Shown one piece after another: positions 1-8,273 of a stretch of DNA of 64,000 bases. The translations under genes were made by a program, and so were the position numbers. The stretch comes from Treponema_I sp045599005 (lineage in GTDB: Bacteria; Spirochaetota; Spirochaetia; Treponematales; Treponemataceae), in assembly GCA_045599005.1 (NCBI GenBank), contig JAZRVF010000026.1:71060-135059 (forward strand), given 5' to 3'. The notes beneath the pieces were generated by a model. The model searched no databases. It was not told where the DNA came from and saw only the letters and a list, made by a program, of their open reading frames with translations. Within the stretch, counting starts at the first letter, position 1, and each line of letters begins with the position of its first letter.

Positions 1-947
1 GTCTGATTCAGTCAGTTGCAGTTAGAGCTTATGCTGCCAGCATTCCTGATGCTATTCTGATTTCTAACAGTGTTGTGTTTACACTCATTGTTATGATCAC
101 TGTAACAACAGGAACAATGATAACAATCTGGCTTGGTGAGCAGATTACAGCCCGCGGAATCGGCAACGGTATCTCAATGCTGATTTTCGCAGGTATTGTT
201 GCCCGTCTTCCTTCCGCTGTGTGGGAACTGGGTCGCATGGTAAAAAATGGCGACATCAATGTTGTTTTCGTTATCGTTGTACTTCTTATGTTTGCAGGAA
301 TCATTGCTCTTGTTGTTTACGAACAGCAGGGTGAGCGCAAGATTCCGATCCACTACGCAAAACGGGTTGTGGGTAGAAAAATGTATGGCGGACAGAGTAC
401 ATACATTCCTTTCAAGATCAATCCGTCCGGAGTTATCCCGGTAATTTTTGCTTCTTCATTCCTTACATTCCCTCTTCAGATTGCAACCAGTCTGGGACCG
501 AATGTTCGTTGGCTGCAGAAACTTGCCAATTTCTTAACTCCCAGTGGTGTTTGGTATAACATTCTCGAAGTTTTGTTGATCATTTTCTTTGCTTACTTCT
601 ACACACAGGTAACCCTGAACCCCTCAGAAATTGCAAAGAATATCCGTGAGAACGGTGGTTCTATTCCCGGAATCAGAAGCGACAAAACTGAAGAGTATAT
701 GCAGAAGGTTTTGAACAGACTGATTCTTCCCGGTGCACTGTACCTGGCAGTAATTGCTGTTCTGCCGACAATCATTCAGAACTTGTTCGGCTTCCCCCAG
801 TCAATTTCAATGTTGATGGGTGGTACATCACTCTTGATTCTGGTCGGAGTTGACCTGGATACCATGAGTCAGGTTGAAGCACTTTTGAAGATGCATCACC
901 ATGACGGACTGGTAAAGCACGGAAAAATTCGCTCAAGAAACCTGTAG
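1..947 (+). CDS. secY: Protein translocase subunit SecY (5' end outside window)
   Basis: SecY is the channel of the Sec translocon in the inner membrane; it exports unfolded proteins and inserts membrane proteins with SecE, SecG and SecA. The reading frame is open from base 3, so the gene starts before the window. Visible are several hydrophobic segments, the GEQITARGIGNG loop that follows transmembrane segment 4 in the family, and a conserved C-terminal half with the NPSEIAKNIRENGG region. The protein ends in KHGKIRSRNL, a normal SecY tail. It sits directly upstream of rpmJ and the rpsM-rpsK-rpsD-rpoA-rplQ genes, the standard bacterial order joining the spc and alpha operons. About 315 residues, roughly the last two thirds, are present. 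Identification is secure. Confidence 0.97.
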   Translation, partial: LIQSVAVRAYAASIPDAILISNSVVFTLIVMITVTTGTMITIWLGEQITARGIGNGISMLIFAGIVARLPSAVWELGRMVKNGDINVVFVIVVLLMFAGIIALVVYEQQGERKIPIHYAKRVVGRKMYGGQSTYIPFKINPSGVIPVIFASSFLTFPLQIATSLGPNVRWLQKLANFLTPSGVWYNILEVLLIIFFAYFYTQVTLNPSEIAKNIRENGGSIPGIRSDKTEEYMQKVLNRLILPGALYLAVIAVLPTIIQNLFGFPQSISMLMGGTSLLILVGVDLDTMSQVEALLKMHHHDGLVKHGKIRSRNL

Positions 948-1025
948 TTTTGTAAATAGCTATAGCAAAAGTTTTGAAAATAGTGTTTAATGGACGGACG
1001 CGGAATTGCTACCATTGCGGTTAGC

Positions 1026-1031
1026 TATAAT
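1026..1031 (+). promoter_or_regulatory. Possible internal -10 box in the secY-rpmJ gap
   Basis: The 120-base gap between secY and rpmJ holds a perfect TATAAT, but no good -35 lies at the usual distance. It could be an internal promoter for the alpha operon, or chance in an AT-rich gap. Confidence 0.3.
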
Positions 1032-1067
1032 TTCGCTCCGTTTTAACACTTTCCCAGGGGGATTTTT

Positions 1068-1181
1068 ATGAAAGTACGAACCAGCGTAAAGCCCATTTGC
1101 GATAAGTGTAAGGTTATCAAAAGATTCGGTGTAGTCCGGATTATTTGTTCCAACCCCAAACACAAGCAAAGACAGGGCTGA
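1068..1181 (+). CDS. rpmJ: 50S ribosomal protein L36
   Basis: A 37-residue basic protein beginning MKVRTSVKPICDKCKVI and ending in KHKQRQG. It has the L36 zinc-binding pattern: Cys11, Cys14, Cys27 and His32. L36 binds 23S rRNA in the large subunit. The start is set by the GGGGGA Shine-Dalgarno sequence just upstream. Its position between secY and rpsM is the usual one in bacteria. The zinc ligands are complete, so this is the zinc-containing form rather than the cysteine-free paralogue. Confidence 0.95.
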   Translation: MKVRTSVKPICDKCKVIKRFGVVRIICSNPKHKQRQG

Positions 1182-1191
1182 GGAGTAACAG

Positions 1192-1557
1192 ATGGCTCGA
1201 ATTGCGGGAGTTGACCTCCCAAACAAACATGTCAATATTGCTTTGACATATATTTACGGCATTGGTCGTTCTTCTGCAGAAGAAATCTGCAAGAAGGCAA
1301 AGCTTGATCCTAACCGCATGATGAACGATCTTTCAATCGATGAAGTTGCAGCACTGCGTACAATTATCGATAACGAATACAAAGTAGAAGGTCGTCTGCG
1401 TTCTGAGATCGGTTTGAATATCAAACGCCTTATGGATATTGGCTGTTATCGTGGTCTTCGCCACAGAAAGGGACTTCCTGTTCGTGGACAGAGAACTCGT
1501 ACCAACTCACGTACTCGCAAAGGTAAGAAAAAGACCGTTGCAGGTAAGAAGAAATAA
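1192..1557 (+). CDS. rpsM: 30S ribosomal protein S13
   Basis: S13 lies in the head of the small subunit and contacts the P-site tRNA and the intersubunit bridges. The protein has 121 residues, normal for the family. It starts MARIAGVDLPNKHVNIALTY, carries the helix-hairpin-helix region with YGIGRSSA, and has the signature RGLRHRKGLPVRGQRTRTN near the C-terminus, followed by a lysine-rich tail. An AGGAG-like site lies just before the start. It is the first gene of the alpha operon block, 10 bases after rpmJ, and is co-directional with rpsK, rpsD, rpoA and rplQ. Confidence 0.97.
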   Translation: MARIAGVDLPNKHVNIALTYIYGIGRSSAEEICKKAKLDPNRMMNDLSIDEVAALRTIIDNEYKVEGRLRSEIGLNIKRLMDIGCYRGLRHRKGLPVRGQRTRTNSRTRKGKKKTVAGKKK

Positions 1558-1574
1558 GGTGGAGGTAAAGTAAC

Positions 1575-1955
1575 GTGGCAACCGTAAAAAAACGGAAAGA
1601 AAAGAAAAGCGTTTACGAAGGTAACGTGTATATTCAGGCAACGTTTAACAACACGATCGTTACAATCACAGATATGAAAGGAAATGCTCTTTCATGGGCT
1701 TCTTCCGGTGGTCTGGGATTTCGTGGTGCTAAAAAATCAACACCTTTTGCAGCACAGTCTGTAGCAGAAACAGCAGTTCAGAAAGCTGCCAGCTATGGTC
1801 TTCGTGAAGTACATGTTTATGTAAAAGGTCCTGGTGTTGGTCGTGAATCAGCTGTTCGCTCTCTTGGTGCTCTTGGATTGAAGGTACGTTCTATTTCTGA
1901 CGTAACACCTATTCCTCACAATGGATGCCGTCCAAGAAAGACACGCAGGATGTAA
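1575..1955 (+). CDS. rpsK: 30S ribosomal protein S11
   Basis: S11 forms part of the small-subunit platform near the 3' end of 16S rRNA and the mRNA exit. The protein has 126 residues, with the family pattern NVYIQATFNNTIVTITD, a GFRGAKKSTPFAAQ segment and the C-terminal PIPHNGCRPRKTRRM. The start codon is GTG, preceded by a strong GGTGGAGG ribosome site at about 1558-1565; no in-frame ATG fits the conserved N-terminus. It lies 17 bases after rpsM and 15 bases before rpsD, consistent with one transcript. Confidence 0.97.
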   Translation: MATVKKRKEKKSVYEGNVYIQATFNNTIVTITDMKGNALSWASSGGLGFRGAKKSTPFAAQSVAETAVQKAASYGLREVHVYVKGPGVGRESAVRSLGALGLKVRSISDVTPIPHNGCRPRKTRRM

Positions 1956-1970
1956 AGGAGAACTTGAATA

Positions 1971-2564
1971 ATGGGTAAAAGTACACAACCGTTATTAAAG
2001 AGATGTAAAGCATTGGGAATTAATCCTGTTGTAATGGGTTACGGAAAGGAATCAAAAAGAAACCAGAAAGAAACCCGCAAAAAGATGTCTGAATACGGTC
2101 TTCAGTTGAACGAAAAACAGAAGGTTAAGTTTATCTATGGTCTTCTGGAAAAACAGTTCAGCAGATACTATGAACAGGCTGCAAGAAAACAGGGTGTTAC
2201 CGGTGAATTGCTGCTTCAGATTCTTGAAAGTCGTCTTGACAATGTTGTTTTCAGACTTTGCTTTGCAAAAACACGTGCAGAAGCTCGCCAGTTGGTAAGC
2301 CATGGACATATTACAGTCAATGGTAAAAAAGTAGATATTGCTTCTTACCAGGTAAAAGTTGGTGACGTTGTTGCAGTAAAAGAGAAGAGCAAAAACACAG
2401 CTGGTGTAAAACTCATTCTCGCAAAGAATGGTAACAGAGCTGTTCCCGGTTGGCTTGAAATCGACAGAGACAACTACAGTGGAAAAGTGGTTGCTTTGGC
2501 TACAAAGGCTGATATTGACTTTGCAGTTAAAGAAAACCTTATTGTTGAGTACTATTCTAAATAA
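1971..2564 (+). CDS. rpsD: 30S ribosomal protein S4
   Basis: S4 nucleates assembly of the small-subunit body on 16S rRNA and in many bacteria represses the alpha operon. This 197-residue copy has the S4 RNA-binding fold from about residue 87: LESRLDNVVFRLCFAKTRAEARQL followed by VSHGHITVNGKKVDI. The N-terminal domain is divergent and lacks the CxxC zinc motif of many S4 proteins, so it is a cysteine-minus type. The position between rpsK and rpoA is canonical. Autoregulation is known for other species; I see no clear S4 target structure here. Confidence 0.95.
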   Translation: MGKSTQPLLKRCKALGINPVVMGYGKESKRNQKETRKKMSEYGLQLNEKQKVKFIYGLLEKQFSRYYEQAARKQGVTGELLLQILESRLDNVVFRLCFAKTRAEARQLVSHGHITVNGKKVDIASYQVKVGDVVAVKEKSKNTAGVKLILAKNGNRAVPGWLEIDRDNYSGKVVALATKADIDFAVKENLIVEYYSK

Positions 2565-2573
2565 GGAGCTTAA

Positions 2574-3629
2574 ATGGCCCGGAAAAATCTGCTTAAAGGA
2601 TTTAAGAAGCCCAAGGGAATCCAGTTTGAGCATATTGAAACTAATCCGAATTACGGAAAGTTTACCGCTTTCCCTTTTGAAACAGGTTTCGGTACAACAG
2701 TGGGAAACACACTGCGCCGCATTCTTCTGTCTTCAATCCAGGGATATGCAATCAGTTCAGTTCGTATCACATCATACGATGCTGACGGTGTAGCTCACGT
2801 AATTTCAAGTGAATTCGAATCAATTCCTAACGTTGTTGAGGATGCACTTGAAGTTTTGAACGCACTTAAGCAAATCCGTCTGAGACTTGCTGAAGATGTT
2901 GAGTCGGAAACTTTCACTTTTGAGTTCAAAGGACCCGGAAAAGTTACAAGTGACATGTTGGACCGGGGTGAGCAGCTTGAAATTATGACAAAGGATCTGC
3001 CTCTTTTCACAATGATGGAAGGAGCTCATCTTGAGTTTGATGTTCAGGTTGACTTTGGCCGCGGCTATGTTCCTGCAGAAACAAATGAGCATTACATTGA
3101 AATTGTTGGTACAATTCCGATGGATGCAATTTTCACACCGATTCCAAAGGTGAAATATTCAATTGAACCTTGTCGCGTCGGACAGCGGAACGATTATGAT
3201 AAGCTTGTACTCGAGATTTGGACTGATGGCACAGTATCTCCGGAAGATGCTCTTGCTGAAGCTGCAAAAATTGCAAAAGATCATTTTTCAATCTTTGTAA
3301 ACTTTAACGACAGTGAGATGGGCCTTGAGGGCGGTGAAATCGATCTTGAAGATGGAATCCGTCAGCTGCTTGGAACACCTGTTGAGGAACTTGAACTTTC
3401 AGTTCGTTCTTCAAACTGTCTGAAAAATGCAAATATTCGCACAATCGGCGAATTGACAAAGAAGACAGAGGATGACATTGCAAAGACCCGTAATTTCGGA
3501 AAGAAAAGTTTGACCGAGATTAAGGAAAAGCTTCAGGAATGGAACTTGAGTCTTGGAATGACAGATTATAGTCATTTAAAGAACGCTGCCAGTTTAACAA
3601 AGCAGAAGGAAGAATTCGATGAATCATAA
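2574..3629 (+). CDS. rpoA: DNA-directed RNA polymerase subunit alpha
   Basis: The alpha subunit dimerises to scaffold RNA polymerase assembly, and its C-terminal domain contacts UP elements and activators. The 351-residue protein has the N-terminal dimerisation domain with FETGFGTTVGNTLRRILLSS (residues about 37-56) and the C-terminal helix-hairpin-helix domain from about 257 (PVEELELSVRSSNCLKNANI, then IGELTKKTEDDIAKTRNFG). It starts with MARKNLLKGFKKPKG after a GGAG site 10 bases past rpsD. It overlaps rplQ by 11 bases, suggesting translational coupling. Length is slightly above the usual 315-340 because of an extended tail. Confidence 0.98.
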   Translation: MARKNLLKGFKKPKGIQFEHIETNPNYGKFTAFPFETGFGTTVGNTLRRILLSSIQGYAISSVRITSYDADGVAHVISSEFESIPNVVEDALEVLNALKQIRLRLAEDVESETFTFEFKGPGKVTSDMLDRGEQLEIMTKDLPLFTMMEGAHLEFDVQVDFGRGYVPAETNEHYIEIVGTIPMDAIFTPIPKVKYSIEPCRVGQRNDYDKLVLEIWTDGTVSPEDALAEAAKIAKDHFSIFVNFNDSEMGLEGGEIDLEDGIRQLLGTPVEELELSVRSSNCLKNANIRTIGELTKKTEDDIAKTRNFGKKSLTEIKEKLQEWNLSLGMTDYSHLKNAASLTKQKEEFDES

Positions 3630-4143
3630 AATTGGGTTTAACCCACTTTCTCGCACAACGGCTCATCGCCGTGCAATGTCTAGAAACATGGTCACATCTC
3701 TGTTCAGATATGAGCGTATTACTACGACAAAAGCAAAAGCACTTGAAGTAAGAAAAGCAGCTGAAAAGCTGATTACACGTGCAAAAGAAGACACTGTACA
3801 TAACCGCAGAATTGCAGCAAAATTCATCCAGGATGAAATTGTTCTGGCAAAACTGTTCAAAGACATTGGTCCCCGCATGAAGGACAGAAATGGTGGTTAT
3901 ACACGTGTTCTGAAAATCGGATACCGTCAGGGTGACGCAGCCGACATGGTGATTTTGGAACTGGTTGATTACAAACTGGGCGATGGTAAGAAAGAAGAAA
4001 AGAAAGATTCTGCCAAAGCTAAGAAAGACAGCAAAGCAACATCTGCAAAGAAAGCTCCTGCTAAGAAATCAACTGCTAAAAAAACAACAGCAAAAAAAGC
4101 TGCTGAAGAAGCTGCTCCTGCTGAAGCTAAAACTGAGGAGTAA
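3619..4143 (+). CDS. rplQ: 50S ribosomal protein L17 with histone-H1-like tail
   Basis: L17 binds 23S rRNA near the exit side of the large subunit. Residues 1-116 are a normal L17: MNHKIGFNPLSRTTAHRRAM, the RYERITTTKAKALEVRKAAE region and GGYTRVLKIGYRQGDAADM. Residues from about 117 to 174 form a low-complexity tail of Lys, Ala, Ser and Thr with KKAPAKKS and TTAKKAAE repeats, ending acidic. Such tails resemble bacterial histone-H1-like proteins and are not part of the core fold. The gene begins inside the end of rpoA and is followed after 3 bases by a small zinc-ribbon gene. Confidence 0.95.
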   Translation: MNHKIGFNPLSRTTAHRRAMSRNMVTSLFRYERITTTKAKALEVRKAAEKLITRAKEDTVHNRRIAAKFIQDEIVLAKLFKDIGPRMKDRNGGYTRVLKIGYRQGDAADMVILELVDYKLGDGKKEEKKDSAKAKKDSKATSAKKAPAKKSTAKKTTAKKAAEEAAPAEAKTEE

Positions 4144-4146
4144 AAT

Positions 4147-4320
4147 ATGTCCAAAGCACATCGTGGAAAAGGTATTCGTGAGTTGCCTGCTCATGGACGT
4201 GGAATCTGCGCTATTTGTAAAATTGAACACATCAAAACACTTTATGAAACTGAAGTGGATGGCGCAAAGGCAAAAATTTGCAAATATTGCAATGCACAGT
4301 TGAAAAACAAAAAGAAATAA
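4147..4320 (+). CDS. 57-residue zinc-ribbon-like protein
   Basis: A small basic protein starting MSKAHRGKGIRELPAHGRG with two CxxC pairs: CAIC at residues 21-24 and CKYC at residues 45-48. That spacing is typical of a single zinc ribbon, as in small ribosomal or RNA-binding proteins. It starts 3 bases after the rplQ stop and just before the operon terminator, so it is co-transcribed with the ribosomal genes. I do not recognise a named family. A ribosome-associated or RNA-binding role is only an inference from size, charge and position. It is real: the frame is closed neatly by the terminator and the cysteines are regularly spaced. Confidence 0.75.
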   Translation: MSKAHRGKGIRELPAHGRGICAICKIEHIKTLYETEVDGAKAKICKYCNAQLKNKKK

Positions 4321-4351
4321 GCTGTGATTCAGTAAACTTTAGAGTTTACAC

Positions 4352-4397
4352 AGCCGCTCCCGAAGGAAGATCCTGGCGGGGCGGCTTTATTTTTTTA
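4352..4397 (+). terminator. Rho-independent terminator of the alpha operon
   Basis: A GC-rich hairpin (AGCCGC..CCCG pairing with CGGGGCGGCT) is followed by TTTATTTTTTT. A weaker hairpin (GTAAACTTTAGAGTTTAC) lies just before it at 4332-4349. Confidence 0.85.
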
Positions 4398-4470
4398 AAC
4401 AAAGCGAAATTTTGTAAGCAGGTGTTGCGGGCGGCGTTTGAGCCGGCAGAATGGGGTGTGGAGGTTACGG

Positions 4471-4518
4471 CCCGGCCTTTAGCCGGGTTGTGCCGACCAG
4501 GGGAAAGGCTTTTCCCCT
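4471..4518. repeat. Tandem pair of perfect hairpins in the rplQ-carB gap
   Basis: The 390-base gap between the zinc-ribbon gene and carB has no gene. Besides the terminators it holds two perfect small hairpins: CCCGGC-CTTTA-GCCGGG (4471-4487) and AGGGGAAA-GGCT-TTTCCCCT (4499-4518). They are GC-rich against an AT-rich background downstream. They could be a dispersed intergenic element or a processing site. Confidence 0.45.
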
Positions 4519-4663
4519 CAAGAATTTGGAAATCAATGGAAAAATATGGAAATATCTTGAAGAAAATTGAGATTTTTGGTAAATTTTACTCATGAACAGT
4601 TTGATTTTACAGAAAAAAAATATTTCTCTTGTAAATATCGGCTTGATTTATTTTTGATTTTTG

Positions 4664-4698
4664 ACTGAATTCGATTTTGTCGGGTTCAGTTTTTTTTT
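4664..4698 (+). terminator. Terminator-like attenuator in the carB leader
   Basis: An 11-base-pair stem (4664-4674 with 4680-4690, two G-T wobbles, loop TTTTG) is followed by nine consecutive T. It ends 14 bases before the carB start codon, leaving room only for the ribosome site. No promoter can fit between it and carB, so a carB transcript must read through it. That geometry suggests attenuation control of carB. Confidence 0.65.
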
Positions 4699-4712
4699 GT
4701 ACGGAGCAGAAA

Positions 4713-7700
4713 ATGGCAAAGAGAACGGACATCAACAAGGTGCTGATTATCGGTTCAGGACCGATTGTTATCGGACAGGCTTGTGAGTTTGACTATTCAG
4801 GAACTCAGGCTTGTAAAGCATTGCGCGAACAGGGTTACAAGATTGTTTTGGTAAACTCTAACCCTGCTACTATCATGACTGACCCAGTTATGGCAGATGC
4901 AACTTATATTGAGCCACTCAACGTTGAACGTTTGAGCCAGATTATCGAGAAGGAACGCCCAGATGCTCTTCTGCCAAACCTTGGTGGACAGACTGGTTTG
5001 AACATGGCTATGGAATTAAACAAAGCCGGTGTTCTTGATAAATATGGTGTAAAGGTTATTGGTGTAAACCTTGATGCTATTGAACGTGGTGAAGACCGCG
5101 AAATTTTCAAAGAAACAATGAAATCTTTGGGAATCGATACTCCACGTTCCGGAATCTGTCATACAATCGAAGGTGCTGAAAAAATCGCTGAAGAAATTGG
5201 ATTCCCATTAGTTGTTCGTCCAGCTTATACAATGGGTGGACAGGGCGGTGGTTTCTGTTACAACGTTGAAGAACTCCGCACAATTGTAGCAAACGGTCTT
5301 GATCTTTCTATGACTCATCAGTGTTTGATTGAAGAGTCTATTCTTGGTTGGGAAGAACTTGAAGTTGAAGTTGTTCGCGACTCAAAGAATCAGATGATTG
5401 CAATCTGTTTTATTGAAAATATTGATGCTGTTGGTGTTCACACTGGTGACTCTTTCTGTTCAGCTCCATTTATGACAATCGACAAAGCACTTGAAGAAAG
5501 ACTTCAGCGTGATGCATTTAAGATTGTTGAATCTATCGGCGTAATTGGTGGTACAAACGTTCAGTTTGCACACAATCCAAAAACTGGCCGTGTAGTAATT
5601 ATCGAAATCAACCCACGTACATCTCGTTCTTCTGCTTTGGCTTCTAAAGCTACAGGTTTCCCAATCGCTTTGATTTCTGCAAAATTAGCTAGCGGTATGA
5701 CTTTGGATGAAATCCCATACTGGCGCGACGGAACTTTGGAAAAATATACTCCAGGTGGAGCTCCTGATGGAGATTACGTTGTTCTTAAATTTGCTCGCTG
5801 GGCATTTGAAAAATTCCGCGGTGTAGAAGATTCTTTGGGAACGAGTATGAAAGCTGTTGGTGAAGTTATGTCTATTGGTAAGACATTCAAAGAAACTTTC
5901 CAGAAAGCTATTCGTGGATTGGAAAATGGTCGCCCAGGTCTTGGTTTTGCAAAAGACTTCAACAAAAAATCAGCTGATGAACTTTGCGAAATGCTCAAAA
6001 CTGCCAGCTCAGAACGCTACTTCCAGTTGTACGAAGCAATCCGTAAAGGCGTTAGCCTTGAAAAATTAAACTCAATCACACACGTAAAAGAATACTTCCT
6101 CCAGCAGATGAAAGAACTTGTTGACCTGGAAGAAGAAATGCTCAAATCAATCGGTTCTGTTCCTGCAGATGATTTGTTGATTCAGGCTAAAAAAGACGGT
6201 TTCTCTGATAAATACCTTTCAAAAATCCTCAAAGTTTCTGAAAAAGCTATTCGTGACCGCCGCAATGCACTTGGAATTAAAGAAGCATGGCTTGCAGTTC
6301 CAGTTTCTGGCGTAGAAAACGCAAACTACTACTACTCAACATACAATGCTCCAGATACATCAAAAGCAACTGACAACAAGAAAAAGATTATGATTTTGGG
6401 CGGTGGTCCAAACAGAATTGGTCAGGGTATCGAATTTGACTACTGTTGTTGTCACGCAGCAATGCAGCTTAAAGAAATGGGCTACGAAACAATTATCGTA
6501 AACTGTAACCCAGAAACTGTATCTACAGACTACGATACATCAGACAAACTCTACTTTGAACCAGTTACAACAGAAGACGTTCTTCAGATTTACGAAAAAG
6601 AAAAACCAATGGGTGTTATCGTTCAGTTCGGTGGACAGACACCATTGAACATTGCCCGCGAACTTGAAGAAAACGGTGTAAACGTTCTTGGTACTTCAAT
6701 TGACTCAATTGATGCTGCAGAAGACCGCGACATCTTCCGTCACATGATGGATAAACTTGGTATTCCAATGCCAGAATCTGGAATGGCTGTAGACTTTGAA
6801 GAAGCTAAAGCTTGCGCAGACAAAATTGGTTACCCAATCATGATTCGTCCTTCATTCGTACTTGGTGGACGCGGAATGGAAGTAATCTACGATGAAGCTA
6901 CTCTTAAAGAATACGTAGCAAAGGCTGTTGGTGTAACTCCAGATCGTCCTTTGTTGATTGACCGCTTCTTGAAGAATGCTCTTGAATGTGAATCTGATGC
7001 TTTGGCTGACGGTAAAAATGTTTATATTCCATCTGTAATGGAACACGTAGAACTTGCAGGTATTCACTCTGGTGACTCTGCTTGTGTAATTCCACCTGTT
7101 TCTATTCCAGCAGATAATCTTAAAACTATTAAAGAATATACAACTAAGATTGCTCAGGCACTCAAAGTTACTGGTTTGATGAACATGCAGTATGCTATCG
7201 AAAACGGAAAAGTTTACGTAATTGAAGCTAATCCACGTGCATCTCGTACAGTTCCACTTGTATCAAAAGTTTGTAACACACAGATGGCTCGCCTTGCTAC
7301 AAAATTGATGCTTGGTGAAACAATTGAAAGCCTCGGTCTTAAAGATAAAGTAATTCCTTACTACGGAGCAAAAGAAGCAGTTCTTCCTTGGGCACGTTTT
7401 CCAGGGGTTGACCCAATTCTTGGACCAGAAATGCGTTCTACAGGTGAAGTTCTTGGTATAGCAGAAAGCTTCCCAATGGCATTCTACAAATCACAGGAAG
7501 CAGCTGGTTCTGAATTACCACACGCTCCTGCAGCTTGGGAAAACAAGAAAATCTTGCTCAGCTTAAGCGACAAAGAAAACCAGAAAGATCAGGTACTGAT
7601 GATTGGTAAAACTTTGAAGGATCTTGGCTTTACTTTGGTTGCAACACAGGGAACAGCAGATTTCTACAATGCAAACGGAATTAAGTGTGAAGTTGTAAAT

Positions 7701-7964
7701 AAGATTGGTGCTGGTCGTCCAGACGTAGTAGATATGATTATGAACAAAGAAGTTTGTCTTGTAATCAATACACCAAAAGCAAAACGAAACTACGCAGAAG
7801 ACCGTAAAACAATCCGCAAGATGTGTCTGAAATACAAGGTAAGCTACATCACAACTTTGGCTGGAGCAGTTGCTGCAGTACAGGGAATTGCCGCTGTTAA
7901 AAATGGCAATGGTGGCGAAGGCGGAGTAAAATCACTGCAAGAATATCACTCTTTAGTGAAATAA
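4713..7964 (+). CDS. carB: Carbamoyl-phosphate synthase large subunit
   Basis: CarB makes carbamoyl phosphate from bicarbonate, two ATP and ammonia supplied by CarA, for pyrimidine and arginine synthesis. The 1083-residue protein has two homologous ATP-grasp halves: IIGSGPIVIGQACEFDYSG near the N-terminus and ILGGGPNRIGQGIEFDYCC near residue 565, each with an INPRTSRSS or ANPRASRTV motif. A C-terminal MGS-like allosteric domain runs from about residue 945. The start is MAKRTDINKV after ACGGAG; a longer in-frame start would lie within the leader terminator. There is no carA nearby. Proline is encoded almost only by CCA, unlike all neighbours, which suggests a transferred or otherwise unusual gene. 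Confidence 0.97.
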   Translation: MAKRTDINKVLIIGSGPIVIGQACEFDYSGTQACKALREQGYKIVLVNSNPATIMTDPVMADATYIEPLNVERLSQIIEKERPDALLPNLGGQTGLNMAMELNKAGVLDKYGVKVIGVNLDAIERGEDREIFKETMKSLGIDTPRSGICHTIEGAEKIAEEIGFPLVVRPAYTMGGQGGGFCYNVEELRTIVANGLDLSMTHQCLIEESILGWEELEVEVVRDSKNQMIAICFIENIDAVGVHTGDSFCSAPFMTIDKALEERLQRDAFKIVESIGVIGGTNVQFAHNPKTGRVVIIEINPRTSRSSALASKATGFPIALISAKLASGMTLDEIPYWRDGTLEKYTPGGAPDGDYVVLKFARWAFEKFRGVEDSLGTSMKAVGEVMSIGKTFKETFQKAIRGLENGRPGLGFAKDFNKKSADELCEMLKTASSERYFQLYEAIRKGVSLEKLNSITHVKEYFLQQMKELVDLEEEMLKSIGSVPADDLLIQAKKDGFSDKYLSKILKVSEKAIRDRRNALGIKEAWLAVPVSGVENANYYYSTYNAPDTSKATDNKKKIMILGGGPNRIGQGIEFDYCCCHAAMQLKEMGYETIIVNCNPETVSTDYDTSDKLYFEPVTTEDVLQIYEKEKPMGVIVQFGGQTPLNIARELEENGVNVLGTSIDSIDAAEDRDIFRHMMDKLGIPMPESGMAVDFEEAKACADKIGYPIMIRPSFVLGGRGMEVIYDEATLKEYVAKAVGVTPDRPLLIDRFLKNALECESDALADGKNVYIPSVMEHVELAGIHSGDSACVIPPVSIPADNLKTIKEYTTKIAQALKVTGLMNMQYAIENGKVYVIEANPRASRTVPLVSKVCNTQMARLATKLMLGETIESLGLKDKVIPYYGAKEAVLPWARFPGVDPILGPEMRSTGEVLGIAESFPMAFYKSQEAAGSELPHAPAAWENKKILLSLSDKENQKDQVLMIGKTLKDLGFTLVATQGTADFYNANGIKCEVVNKIGAGRPDVVDMIMNKEVCLVINTPKAKRNYAEDRKTIRKMCLKYKVSYITTLAGAVAAVQGIAAVKNGNGGEGGVKSLQEYHSLVK

Positions 7965-8046
7965 TTCTGCGAGTTTACGAAAGCAAACTAGGTAAGCAAC
8001 CGTAAGCCTGCGGCGTGAACTCGTAGATAAACAGATTCAGTTAAGC

Positions 8047-8082
8047 AAAGAAGAGTTTCGGGATTTCCCGAAACTCTTCTTT
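8047..8082. terminator. Bidirectional terminator after carB
   Basis: A perfect 17-base-pair stem (8047-8063 with 8066-8082) with A-rich and T-rich flanks on both sides. It lies between carB and the convergent response-regulator gene. A further imperfect stem-loop (GAGTTTACG with CGTGAACTC) lies just after the carB stop. Confidence 0.85.
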
Positions 8083-8246
8083 CTTTGAAACTGGGTTCAC
8101 TGGGTTGAATCTGTTGCACATTGGGCAGAAGGTTTGCGCGGGATTGGAAGGGCGGCGGAGCCGAAGACCGGAGGGAGCGGAGCGACTGAGGACTTTGGAG
8201 CGGAAGCGGAACCCTGGAAAGCCCCGGAACTGAATCCGGTTCGCCC

Positions 8247-8273
8247 AAAAACCAAAGAAATCATTTGGTTTTG
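8247..8273 (-). terminator. Terminator overlapping the response-regulator stop codon
   Basis: AAACCAAA (8249-8256) pairs perfectly with TTTGGTTT (8264-8271), with the TGA stop codon of the minus-strand gene in the loop and a T run following on that strand. The 160 bases between this hairpin and 8082 are GC-rich and hold no gene that I can see. Confidence 0.6.

Noticed and set aside
4677..4712. Earlier in-frame start for carB
   Set aside because: It would put the start codon inside the leader terminator and lacks the conserved N-terminus; MAKRTDINK at 4713 follows a ribosome site.
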